The translations under genes were made by a program, and so were the position numbers. A stretch of 64,000 nt of DNA from Farysia itapuensis (lineage: Eukaryota > Basidiomycota > Ustilaginomycetes > Ustilaginales > Ustilaginaceae), in NCBI GenBank assembly GCA_023212645.1, contig JALBYC010000007.1, forward strand, positions 186,001-250,000, read 5' to 3'. Each line of letters opens with the position of its first letter. The first letter of the stretch is position 1. Of this stretch, positions 56,083-64,000 are shown piece after piece. The notes beneath the pieces were generated by a model that saw only the letters and a list, made by a program, of their open reading frames with translations, had not been told where the DNA came from and searched no databases.

Positions 56083-59000
56083 ATGTCGGCAGCCGTGCGT
56101 GCTGCGCTGGCCGTCAAGCGTGCCGAACATCGCTCGCGTTCGCGCTCCACCTCTCCCACCAAACCTGCCGTCCAACAAGACGACTCGCATCTTCTGCCCA
56201 ACTTTGGCAGCGAGCTCGACGCCTCCCTTTCGAGTCCCTTTGGCTCGCCGAAGACGAGGCCAAAGCCCGCTGCGGTCCCTTCGCCCTCCATTGACGCATC
56301 AACCAGCTTGAAGCAACGCTCGGAATCCGACATTGTTCGAGCAAGTGTGTGGAACGGCAAGATTAACTTGTCAGCACGCGCGCCTTCCCTGGAGCAAATC
56401 CCAGATCTGGTTCTCACCTTGCTGTCTGATGAGCCACCAAAGTGGTACCTCGACATACCAGAGGATGAGCGCGAACCATGGTTCTCGAGAGAGGAGTTGC
56501 ATACGTTGCAGCTGGGCAACAACGAGCTTGCACAGCTGCCTGAGAGGCTGTGCGACTTCCAAGGACTCAAGCGCCTGGAGATATATAGCAATCGTCTGAC
56601 GGGTCTGCCGTCCCAGTTCTACCGGCTGACCACCATCACAACTCTCAATCTATCCAACAACGGCCTTTCTGCTTTCCCAACATGCCTTCTGGCACTTGAC
56701 AACCTCGTGACTCTCATTCTGTCCAACAACAAGATTCAGAGTCTATGGTCCGACTCCGAGGTACTTTCAGCTCGCTCTGAACGCGAATCATGGGACAAGC
56801 TTAACACGACAGAAGAAAACGGCATCTGGGCTGGCCTCTCCCCCTCCAAAAAAAACCGGAAAGCATTGCTTCCCGAAGCGCCGAGAGAAGCTCCTCTCCG
56901 TGGTCTTCGAACACTCGACCTGAGCAACAATCGTCTGACAAATCTTGCTCTTGGAATCCCAGATCTGTCAGGTGCGCGAAGCAAGACGGACTCGTCCGCC
57001 GCTCCTGTGCGCTTGCCATCGGGCATCAAGAAGCTCGATCTCTCCCGCAATCCGATTCGTGCACCAGTCTCGACCAGTCTCTTTACCAGTCTTGGAGATT
57101 TGGAAGATCTGAGTCTGCAGGGCTGCGGTATAGCAGACGATGTCTTCTCAGTCGACGAAGCTTCTGGCCCAGCTTTGAGATCCTTGACCACCCTGGATCT
57201 CAGCGGCTGCGAAATTGATGCTCTCGATCCCTTAGAAGCTCTGTTCGGCTCGCGTCGTATCAAAGGCACCGAACAGGCCCTGGGTCTGCGTGAGGACTAC
57301 GATCAGAACTCAACGTTACCGTCTCCAACAAAAGGTCTTGCTCCTCGGCAGCTCGTACGGATCCTCAATCGACCCAACCCAACTGACCTTGCCAAGATGG
57401 AACAGATCACCGGTGGCAAGGTCCTATGCGTCTTGCTGGAAGGCAACTTACTCCGCGAGGAAGGTTTCCGGCAAAAACGAGGCGGCAGTCCAAGGAAGGT
57501 GCAGCGCGCTGTGGCCACAGAAGCTCAAGCTTCCCGCGTGAGTCCACAGCCCGACACTCAAGCTGCTGCACCAGTACCGAAGCCTACTCAATCCAGCTTC
57601 ACTCCGCCTTCTGGCTTGCCTGCAAAACCGACGATTGTCAAAGAGGAGTGGGAGTTGCTTGCCGAATCAGGCATGAACACTGAGCTCGGCAGACGAAAAC
57701 TTCGAATCGAACAGGCTCGACGCGCTCAGGAAGAAGCGATGGCAGCGACCACTATGGACGAATCTGAGACACGTGGTCGAAGTCGTGCTGTCGCTGATGG
57801 CGTAGACATGCGCTCCGCTTCAAAGTCTGGCAGTGCTGTCGCGAATGCTTCGAAAGAGAATTCGCCATCAAAGGACCGCCTTTCTGGTCCAGACGATTCA
57901 GCCGATGACAGCGCTGCTGGTAGTGCTTTAGCTAATGCCAAGCTAAGCACGAAGAAGAAAGAGGCTTTGGGTCAAGTCCCCTGCAAGTTTTTTCGGAGTA
58001 ATGGATGCTCAGCTGGCGCATCCTGCCCCTTTGCCCACACGCTCCCGGGTGACGTTGTTCAAAAGTCCGTCTGTCAGTGGTTTCTCAAAGGTAGCTGTCG
58101 ATTCGGACACAAGTGTGCCCTAGCACACGTACTACCCGGCCAACCTATGAGCATGGATCGAAAAAACAAACGCGCAGCCCAGCACGGTCAACCTTTGCCC
58201 CAGATGACCCATCAATTTCCTCAAATGCTGGCCAACTCTCAGTCTCCGACCCAGGCTCAGACGACAGCTTCAACCACTCTCGCATCAGCCATCTCTAGCA
58301 ACTTCAACCCTGCTATAGCCAACTTCCAACCGGGTCAAAGCAAGCAGCCTTCCAATCTGCCACAGCTGCAACAAGAGTCTGAGAGACCAGACCATCACTC
58401 GCAATCACAGGTCAGCCAACCCCGTCAACCGGGAGCCAGAGGTGATTTGCATTTCAACGCTCGTGATCACGACTTCCCCTTTGGGATGCCCGATGATCTG
58501 CAGGGCTCAGCTACACCTTCGTCTGCCGCAAAGCGACCAGGCTTCGAAAGTTCCCGATCCGTCACCTCCGCTTCAGGTATGCCGCCCAGCGACAGCGCAG
58601 GCTTGAGAAACGTCATTCCTGTGCAACGGCCTCCTGGAGTTTCCCAGAGCTACAGTACGTCCTTTGCTTCGCCTGCGCTTGGGTCAGCGGGCGGTATGGA
58701 TTCCGCTGCTGCCGCTGCCGCTTTTGGCAGCTCAGCCTCAACGAGAGCGCTTGGCACAAGCCCCTTCAGCCACCCAGGCGGCCACAGTCTCTTCTTCAGC
58801 GGAAGTCAGGATTCCGAGGGTGGAGCTGGACCTTTTGCTCGGAACAGCCGAGATCAGTTTGGATCTCGTAGCGCAAACCGATTCGACGATCCAGCGGCTG
58901 CCAAATTGTGGAACGGTCTCGGAGGAGGAGCAAGTACAAAACACATCAACATGGCACCGGGCAATAGCAGCAAGGAAGAGGAGATCGAAGATGCAGAGGG

Positions 59001-60069
59001 CTTCTTGCCGTCGAGTCTGTCGGATCTGCTTACACCTGTCGAACTTGAGCGACGCGGACGAAACGGCCAATTGTCGGGTTCCTTTGCAGGCAACGAAGAG
59101 CGCTTGCCCATCGCACAAAGCATGCCATCTCACGGACCTAGTCTGTTGCGTGGCGGCAAGACGCCAATTGGAGCTCACAGAACGACGGAATCTCAGGGCA
59201 GTAACCTTGCTGCAGGTTTGCTACAGCAACAACAATCTCAGCGTCCTCCTGCCTCTCAGTTCCAGGCACCACTCTCACATGAGAGCAAGAATGTAGAAGG
59301 TCTACGTGCATTCGAAGACCCCAGATTTTCTGGAGGCATGGACGCCATTGCTTTCCGCGAAGCTAGCGGTGCGCCTACCGGCACTCGATCGACGATTCAT
59401 CACGCTCCAGGACAGAGTTTGCCGCAGGGACTCGCGGCTGGCCTTAGCCAATTGCACCTCCGAACAGGTGGATCGGGAGTCTCGGAAAACGCATCTGCCG
59501 TTCCGCGTGGCGGCATTGGATCTCAGTTGGGTGCTACTGCAGGTGGCTTGGGAGGCGCAGATAGGCTCGGTAGCTTGTCAACCTCCCACTCATCGCAGTC
59601 TGGGCTAGGCAGCAATGCACTACGCTTGCCGAGTAGTTTCGACGACTACGGGCTCGGACCTACAGCGCCATCGTCCATGCTTGCTCACCGCAGCCCACTG
59701 ATCTTTGCTTCGAGTGGACCCTTCGGCTCGCCCGGCGCTGGCAGTGGCAGCACTCACTTCCCGTCGCCGCCCTTATCTGCGATTGGCTCTCAGCGTGCAT
59801 CTGCAGGCGCCATTGGTGATACTGGATCTGGTATCGCCATTCCAGACTCCTCAAGCCTTTCCGCGAATCCATCTCGTCAACAGCAGCAGCCTATGTCGCG
59901 ATACGGTAACAGTATGCAGCACCAGTACCAGCACTCGTATGCGCAGCATCCCGGTATGCAGCGACTCCGGGCTGGATCGTCCACCGTACCCACGCCCCAT
60001 TCCCCGCTCTCTTTGCCCATTGCGACTGCGGAAGAAGACGAAGACGAAGCGATCTTCGAGCTGGAATAG
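56083..60069 (+). CDS. LRR (LRRC40-like) protein fused to two CCCH zinc fingers
   Basis: A single uninterrupted 1328-residue frame. Residues about 85-470 form leucine-rich repeats of the LRRC40 style: RASVWNGKINLSARAPSLEQ, ELHTLQLGNNELAQLPERLC, LKRLEIYSNRLTGLPSQFYR, TTLNLSNNGLSAFPTCLLAL, VTLILSNNKIQSL. Two CCCH zinc fingers follow at about 632-682, both C-x7-C-x5-C-x3-H: CKFFRSNGCSAGASCPFAH and CQWFLKGSCRFGHKCALAH. The remaining 640 residues are Ser/Gly/Gln-rich and disordered. CCCH pairs of this sequence type occur in fungal RNA-binding proteins. No stop or intron separates the two halves, although a run of eight A at about 56848-56855 in the LRR half is a slippery spot. Start: ATG 56083 (MSAAVRAALAVKRAEH). 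Function is unknown; RNA binding is inferred from the fingers. Confidence 0.85.
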   Translation: MSAAVRAALAVKRAEHRSRSRSTSPTKPAVQQDDSHLLPNFGSELDASLSSPFGSPKTRPKPAAVPSPSIDASTSLKQRSESDIVRASVWNGKINLSARAPSLEQIPDLVLTLLSDEPPKWYLDIPEDEREPWFSREELHTLQLGNNELAQLPERLCDFQGLKRLEIYSNRLTGLPSQFYRLTTITTLNLSNNGLSAFPTCLLALDNLVTLILSNNKIQSLWSDSEVLSARSERESWDKLNTTEENGIWAGLSPSKKNRKALLPEAPREAPLRGLRTLDLSNNRLTNLALGIPDLSGARSKTDSSAAPVRLPSGIKKLDLSRNPIRAPVSTSLFTSLGDLEDLSLQGCGIADDVFSVDEASGPALRSLTTLDLSGCEIDALDPLEALFGSRRIKGTEQALGLREDYDQNSTLPSPTKGLAPRQLVRILNRPNPTDLAKMEQITGGKVLCVLLEGNLLREEGFRQKRGGSPRKVQRAVATEAQASRVSPQPDTQAAAPVPKPTQSSFTPPSGLPAKPTIVKEEWELLAESGMNTELGRRKLRIEQARRAQEEAMAATTMDESETRGRSRAVADGVDMRSASKSGSAVANASKENSPSKDRLSGPDDSADDSAAGSALANAKLSTKKKEALGQVPCKFFRSNGCSAGASCPFAHTLPGDVVQKSVCQWFLKGSCRFGHKCALAHVLPGQPMSMDRKNKRAAQHGQPLPQMTHQFPQMLANSQSPTQAQTTASTTLASAISSNFNPAIANFQPGQSKQPSNLPQLQQESERPDHHSQSQVSQPRQPGARGDLHFNARDHDFPFGMPDDLQGSATPSSAAKRPGFESSRSVTSASGMPPSDSAGLRNVIPVQRPPGVSQSYSTSFASPALGSAGGMDSAAAAAAFGSSASTRALGTSPFSHPGGHSLFFSGSQDSEGGAGPFARNSRDQFGSRSANRFDDPAAAKLWNGLGGGASTKHINMAPGNSSKEEEIEDAEGFLPSSLSDLLTPVELERRGRNGQLSGSFAGNEERLPIAQSMPSHGPSLLRGGKTPIGAHRTTESQGSNLAAGLLQQQQSQRPPASQFQAPLSHESKNVEGLRAFEDPRFSGGMDAIAFREASGAPTGTRSTIHHAPGQSLPQGLAAGLSQLHLRTGGSGVSENASAVPRGGIGSQLGATAGGLGGADRLGSLSTSHSSQSGLGSNALRLPSSFDDYGLGPTAPSSMLAHRSPLIFASSGPFGSPGAGSGSTHFPSPPLSAIGSQRASAGAIGDTGSGIAIPDSSSLSANPSRQQQQPMSRYGNSMQHQYQHSYAQHPGMQRLRAGSSTVPTPHSPLSLPIATAEEDEDEAIFELE

Positions 60070-60158
60070 CATTCTCTACGTCACGCGCTAATTGTTCACA
60101 GGTTCATCGTGATTTATTGTGGTGCGGAGGCAATGGATACTTCTCTTGCATCAACACA

Positions 60159-61124
60159 CTAGGACTTGCGACTCTTTGCAATTGCGTCTCGGAGGTCTTG
60201 TGAGATGTAGAGGTCTTCAGCCAGCTTGTCCAGCGGCGTCGAGTCATCGATGTTGAACTGTTTGATCTGGTCGAGCGTAAAACCTTTAGAGCGGAGGTAG
60301 AGCTCGTCCACCTCAAAGCGGCCAGTATACACGGCGGCCTTTTCCTCAAACATTCGTACAGCAGCTTCAGCGACGATGGTGGGGTTTCTCCAGCGTTTCT
60401 CTTCCGTCTGGGCGTCCTTTGAGACAATCTTCATTGCACTGGTGCCGATAAGCGTGTAGGGCCAAAGGGAATTGACCGCGACTCTGCCGTATGTTTCCGC
60501 CGAGAGGGCCAGCGTGAGGAGCGACATGCCAAATTTGGCAATGGTATAGGCTGACGCGGTCTGCGCCAGTTGGGCAGGGTACATTGCACTCGGGCTGGCA
60601 GAACGGTGCGGCTCATCGGTGGAGAGCATGTTGAAGTTCAACGGCGGACTGAGTGTCAAGATGTGAGGATTGGCACCGCGAGCGTGTGACTCCAGCAAAT
60701 GGGGGAGCGCAAAGCGTGAGACTAGCCAAGATCCTCGCGAATTGATGCCGTTCATAAGGTCGTACGACTTGACGGTTGCCTCTACCGTAGGCTTCATGTT
60801 GATGGCACTGGCATTATTGACCACAATATCAAGGCCATCAAAATGCTTGACCGACTGCTCAATTGACGCACTCACCGCGTCAGCATCGCGAATGTCGAGC
60901 TGCAAAGGGAGTGCACGACCTTTGGACCCAGCACGGTCGGCTAGATCGTTGATCTCGTCAGCGGCCGTGTAGATGGTACCCGGCAACTTAGGGTGGGGAT
61001 CGACTGTCTTTGCCGCTACCACGACGTTGGCTCCGCGCACAGCGAGTGCCTTGCCAATCTCGAGTCCTATACCTCGACTGGCACCGGTGATAAACGCTGT
61101 TCTGCCTGCTAAAGAGAACACCAT
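60159..61124 (-). CDS. Short-chain dehydrogenase/reductase, HSDL2-like
   Basis: A 321-residue NAD(P)-dependent oxidoreductase. Rossmann signature GASRGIG at residues 14-20, NNAS at about 103-106 and the catalytic Ser-Tyr-Lys at Ser159 (LTLSPPLNF), Tyr193 and Lys197 (SAYTIAKFGM). The AAKTVDPHPKLPGTIYTAAD segment and the SPPLN motif are diagnostic of the HSDL2 group. Human HSDL2 is peroxisomal or mitochondrial and ends in an SCP2 domain; this one lacks SCP2 and has no PTS1. A stretch of about 15 extra residues (LSTDEPHRSASPSAMYP) lies between the Ser and Tyr. Substrate unknown. Start: ATG 61124 (MVFSLAGRTAFITGAS); the longer frame starts at GTG. Convergent with the LRR-CCCH gene, stops 89 bases apart. 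Confidence 0.92.
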   Translation of the reverse strand: MVFSLAGRTAFITGASRGIGLEIGKALAVRGANVVVAAKTVDPHPKLPGTIYTAADEINDLADRAGSKGRALPLQLDIRDADAVSASIEQSVKHFDGLDIVVNNASAINMKPTVEATVKSYDLMNGINSRGSWLVSRFALPHLLESHARGANPHILTLSPPLNFNMLSTDEPHRSASPSAMYPAQLAQTASAYTIAKFGMSLLTLALSAETYGRVAVNSLWPYTLIGTSAMKIVSKDAQTEEKRWRNPTIVAEAAVRMFEEKAAVYTGRFEVDELYLRSKGFTLDQIKQFNIDDSTPLDKLAEDLYISQDLRDAIAKSRKS

Positions 61125-61396
61125 GATGGATCTTTGGAGTTTTGTGTGAGAAGCAACACCGGCCCAAGAAGATATTTTGAAAGCCGGACTCGACTTGTGC
61201 TCCACATGTTACCACCCGACCCACACACACGCGAACGCTCAAAGCCCTCCCTGGTTCCCACTTAGCGATAGCTAGCTACCTGCAAACATAACCAGCTCCA
61301 ATCATGGCTGACTTTGGTCTTTACTAGCTGCGGCAGCATCGGCGCATCACTACAGGCGGACTCTGCAGTTGAAGTCAAGGTCAATGGTGTTCCATT

Positions 61397-62698
61397 TCAA
61401 TGCTTTCGAGGGGAAAGTAGAGCGCCAGGACGCACGAAGGGCTGCGAGAGATTGCCGCGCTGATGGTCGTTGTACGTAGATGGTGCAGCTTGATGTTGCT
61501 GGTTGAAGTGTGCCAACTTCTGTGCGAGAGCGGGATCAAGAACACAATTGTCCTTGAGTTGGTTGCCCAAAGTGAGCCAGCCTCGTCGCGTGTTGTGTTT
61601 GCGGCCAAAGAGCTCAATCTTCCTGCCTCCTGGACAGAGACGTTCGATGATAGCGTACAGCTCGTCTGGCTTGCGAGAAGTGTCTCTAACTTCAGACACA
61701 ATAACGTCGGCATTGAGGCCGCTGTGTACCCATGATGGGAGCGGAGGGAGCACGCCAGCTGCACGGGCACCGACATACTGCTGAGATGAGCCGACAATCG
61801 GGTCCGAATGCATAGCTGGCTGCGCAGGCTGTGTCGCTGAGGGCTTCAGCTTTGCACCAACGAGGCAATGCTCCTTGGTGTGGTTGAGGTGATGGCCCGT
61901 CCGTCCTGTACGGATGAGACGTTGGGTCTGGCCAATCTTGACCCAGATCAATTCATCAATTCTTGTATAGCCCCAGTGGGCCAGAAGCTCTCTGCCGAGC
62001 TCCATAGATCGGCCTGTTGTCCAGAGAAAGATCAGTCCTTCATCTTGCAGCAGAGGCACAGGCATTGAGCGCATGTCGTCATCACTCATTGTGCCATACG
62101 GCAGCGACATGTGGATGTCCCACGGCGGGTCAGCGAGGATAACATCGAATTTGCCCAACATCGAGTAGTCGAAGCGCTTGAGATCGCAGTCAATCCACTG
62201 AGCCGGCATCAGCTGTCTTCCTCCATGTCGAGTCCATCGTGGCATACCTGCTTCGTACAGCTCTTGACAAGGACGAGTGAGCCCCACTTCCGCAGCTTGA
62301 ACAGAGTCGGGCAAGTATGGCTCCTTGCTAGTCTGCCAGTGGAAAGCGGGATGCGGTGGATCCGTATCCAACTCAAAATGAAGGTACTTGCAAGATGTCA
62401 CACGATGGCATGTGTTCAGGTAGCTACAGTGTCCATACGACGGATCGGTCTGTGGATAGACCACCGGTTTGAAGTGCAGCTTGGCGCAAGGCTCTGTCTC
62501 GTCACTGTGGCAGGACCTTTGACACTCCTGACGGGTGAGGTAGAGGCAGAATTCCTGGTAGCGATTATCAGTGCTCTTCATCAACTTGGTCAGCAAGCGT
62601 TGCTTGGCCGTCGTACGAGAGAGATAGGTAGAGGTAATCCGACTAACGCACTCGTCATCGGTGCCAGACAATAATGACGGGCCCGCAACTGCGTTCAT
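61397..62698 (-). CDS. IME4: mRNA N6-adenosine methyltransferase (METTL3/IME4 family)
   Basis: A 433-residue MT-A70 enzyme that writes m6A using S-adenosylmethionine. The METTL3-type double CCCH-like region is at residues about 59-107 (ECQRSCHSDETEPCAKLHF and CSYLNTCHRVTSCKYLHFE). The catalytic DPPW is at 190-193 (FDVILADPPWDIHMSLPYG), followed by LIFLWTTGRSMELGRELLAH, LIWVKIGQTQRLIRTGRTGH, HTKEHCLVGAKLKP and KIELFGRKHNTRRGWLTLGN, the SAM and RNA loops of METTL3. The catalytic half looks fully intact. The protein lacks the long N-terminal arm of METTL3 (human 580) and Ime4 (about 600) that carries the partner-binding helix. Start: ATG 62698 (MNAVAGPS). Its ATG is 163 bases from that of the right-edge gene on the other strand, suggesting a shared promoter. 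Confidence 0.93.
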   Translation of the reverse strand: MNAVAGPSLLSGTDDECVSRITSTYLSRTTAKQRLLTKLMKSTDNRYQEFCLYLTRQECQRSCHSDETEPCAKLHFKPVVYPQTDPSYGHCSYLNTCHRVTSCKYLHFELDTDPPHPAFHWQTSKEPYLPDSVQAAEVGLTRPCQELYEAGMPRWTRHGGRQLMPAQWIDCDLKRFDYSMLGKFDVILADPPWDIHMSLPYGTMSDDDMRSMPVPLLQDEGLIFLWTTGRSMELGRELLAHWGYTRIDELIWVKIGQTQRLIRTGRTGHHLNHTKEHCLVGAKLKPSATQPAQPAMHSDPIVGSSQQYVGARAAGVLPPLPSWVHSGLNADVIVSEVRDTSRKPDELYAIIERLCPGGRKIELFGRKHNTRRGWLTLGNQLKDNCVLDPALAQKLAHFNQQHQAAPSTYNDHQRGNLSQPFVRPGALLSPRKH

Positions 62699-62860
62699 GA
62701 TCAACAGTCACGAGTAGTGAGAGTGTGTACGTGTATGTGCAGCCAAATCTTGGACCCTGAAATATTTTTGACTTTAAGCACGGAAGTCGGGTTTAGTCTG
62801 TATCGATCCGGCTAAATCACAGCGAAGCCGTAGCGCCGTCTCACTTTCACCACGACAACC

Positions 62861-64000
62861 ATGCCAGCCCCCGCCCTGGCGACTCCTTCGCAGAATGGTG
62901 CAAACAGAAGCGGTGATCCACCTTTGCCTGACTTGTCGCTGTCGCAATCCATCTCGGCTTCGGCATCGGATCTGAAACGACCCTCATCAGCCGCATCTGA
63001 GGGGCAAGACAGCCAGATCTTATCCCGCAGCAAGGAAGCCAGCTCGCAGTATGGCAAAGCAGCTCGAGCGTTCGTGCAGAGGGACTACTTCACCGCCCTG
63101 GTGTGCAGCCAAAAGGCAGTCAACATCTTGTCGACCGCTACAGATCTTGGCAGCAGCCTGACGGCTTCAGCTTCATGGTCTGAGCATCCGGCCGATCTGG
63201 AGAAGTTGACAGAGAGGGTGGCCATCCTGCGTCTGACAGTTGTAACCCACGTGTTCTCAGACCCTAAGCTCAAGCAAGACATGCTCAATCAGCTCGGTCA
63301 GACAAGCGAATCTGGCGTCCAGATGCTTAGTCTGCTGCTCTCCAAGGAGCCAACAAGGCTAATCAGTCATCTCTGGTTCGAGGTCCTCCGTCTGTGCTCG
63401 CAAACGTCGGGCGAGTCAGATGCGCCAACGCTTGATCCAACTCCAGAGGTCATTCACCTGGCAGTCGGCCTTCCAGCTTCTGTAGTGTCTTCAGCTGTCC
63501 TGGCAGCCTTACGGCTGGACTCGCTGGAGAATTCAGCAAACCGAGGGAGCCAAGCTGCCCGGCAAATTGCAGAATGGTACCTGGCCTCCTATTCTGCCAT
63601 GTTCAATGTCCGTCAGCCCACACAAAAGGCCCTTGCTGCATACAACAAGATTGTAGAGCTCTACGCTCTTCACGTCCTCGCCACCCGACTTGGCGAATGG
63701 GAATATGCGCGAGAATTTGTCGGTTATGCCAGTCTACCGGAAGAGACGAAATTGGCACTGTTGGACAAGATCAATCATGCGCAGGAGCACTTACTGAGCC
63801 GTAGCGGAAGAGAGCAGGAAGCTGCAACTGCCGCGCAACAGGCATATCAGGCCGAGAAAGCGAAACGAGCCGCCGACGAAAAGGCCAGCAAATCCGAAAG
63901 CAGCAAGCCTGCAGACTTAACCAAAAGCTCGGCCAGCTTTCTGACCACAGCGAGAAAGGAGAATGGTGCGACCAGTCCCGGCATTACGCGTAGAAAGTCG
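62861..64000 (+). CDS. Unknown helical protein, cut off by the right window edge
   Basis: The frame is open from ATG 62861 (MPAPALATPSQNGANRSGDP) to the end of the window, 380 codons, with no stop. I do not recognise the family. The first 60 residues are Ser/Ala-rich and disordered. A helical region follows with TPR-like character (QYGKAARAFVQRDYFTALVC, SQKAVNILSTATDL, LEKLTERVAILRLTVVTHVF, LISHLWFEVLRLCSQ), then IAEWYLASYSAMFNVRQPTQ and a charged coiled-coil-like stretch (EQEAATAAQQAYQAEKAKRA) near the cut. A peroxin-26/PEX15-like or other TPR adaptor is conceivable but unsupported without the C-terminus. It shares a 162-bp divergent promoter region with IME4. Confidence 0.7.
   Translation, partial: MPAPALATPSQNGANRSGDPPLPDLSLSQSISASASDLKRPSSAASEGQDSQILSRSKEASSQYGKAARAFVQRDYFTALVCSQKAVNILSTATDLGSSLTASASWSEHPADLEKLTERVAILRLTVVTHVFSDPKLKQDMLNQLGQTSESGVQMLSLLLSKEPTRLISHLWFEVLRLCSQTSGESDAPTLDPTPEVIHLAVGLPASVVSSAVLAALRLDSLENSANRGSQAARQIAEWYLASYSAMFNVRQPTQKALAAYNKIVELYALHVLATRLGEWEYAREFVGYASLPEETKLALLDKINHAQEHLLSRSGREQEAATAAQQAYQAEKAKRAADEKASKSESSKPADLTKSSASFLTTARKENGATSPGITRRKS

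Overview
The window is a gene-dense piece of a fungal nuclear chromosome. I read it as a smut fungus (Ustilaginomycetes, probably Ustilaginaceae), but no species can be fixed from sequence alone. The reasons are about one gene per 2 kb, mostly intron-free long reading frames, a few short GTAAGT...CTAAC...AG introns of about 50-70 nt, long disordered Ser/Pro/Gln-rich insertions in conserved proteins, and a fungal gene set (MED5, ADA3, TOF1, DCP1, MET16, AHP1/PMP20-type peroxiredoxin). I see no rRNA or tRNA gene, CRISPR array, prophage or secondary-metabolite cluster.

Layout: a gene running off the left edge on the minus strand (1-1686, unknown Ser-rich protein); PAPS reductase MET16 (2622-3551, +); a frame-disrupted PIF/Harbinger transposase-like gene (4022-5306, +); guanine deaminase (6059-8311, +); DNAJC11-like J-protein (8575-10779, +); Mediator MED5 (10880-14233, -); AVT3/4-like vacuolar amino-acid transporter (14511-16733, +); an AHP1/PMP20-type peroxiredoxin (16960-17779, -); a Mis18 centromere protein (18089-19435, +); DCP1 (19558-20776, -); an RTG3/MITF-like bHLH-zipper factor (21022-23700, -); TOF1/Timeless (25085-28750, +); a Nudix hydrolase (29248-30867, +); RTR1/RPAP2 (31084-32661, +); a sodium:solute symporter with a 1-kb intron (32864-35636, -); a giant alpha-arrestin (35884-40467, -); ADA3/NGG1 (41048-43696, +); PP2A scaffold TPD3 (44074-45900, +); a five-exon acyl-CoA-binding protein (46289-46866, -); a SWIB-domain RSC6/SNF12 subunit (47469-49085, +); a Memo-family protein (49155-50186, -); ribosomal protein uS3 (50793-51835, +); an STM1/SERBP1-type RNA-binding protein (52883-53824, +); SMC5/6 subunit NSE3 (54393-55778, +); an LRR-CCCH fusion (56083-60069, +); an HSDL2-like SDR (60159-61124, -); the METTL3/IME4 m6A methyltransferase (61397-62698, -); and a gene running off the right edge (62861-64000, +).

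These are mostly unlinked housekeeping genes, with many acting on chromatin, replication or RNA (Mis18, TOF1, NSE3, ADA3, RSC6, MED5, RTR1, DCP1, IME4). Convergent pairs are tightly packed, with roughly 70-390 bp between stop codons, and divergent spacers carry the likely promoters. The most striking locus is the peroxiredoxin. Its first intron begins directly after the ATG, is exactly 240 nt with no in-frame stop, and encodes what looks like a mitochondrial presequence, while the protein ends in the peroxisomal signal SKL. One gene could therefore supply mitochondria, cytosol and peroxisomes through optional splicing. Other oddities are a Harbinger-type transposase gene with an intact DDE triad but one extra base, a Mis18 protein with AT-hooks and a 9-nt-repeat tail, and an LRR-CCCH fusion.
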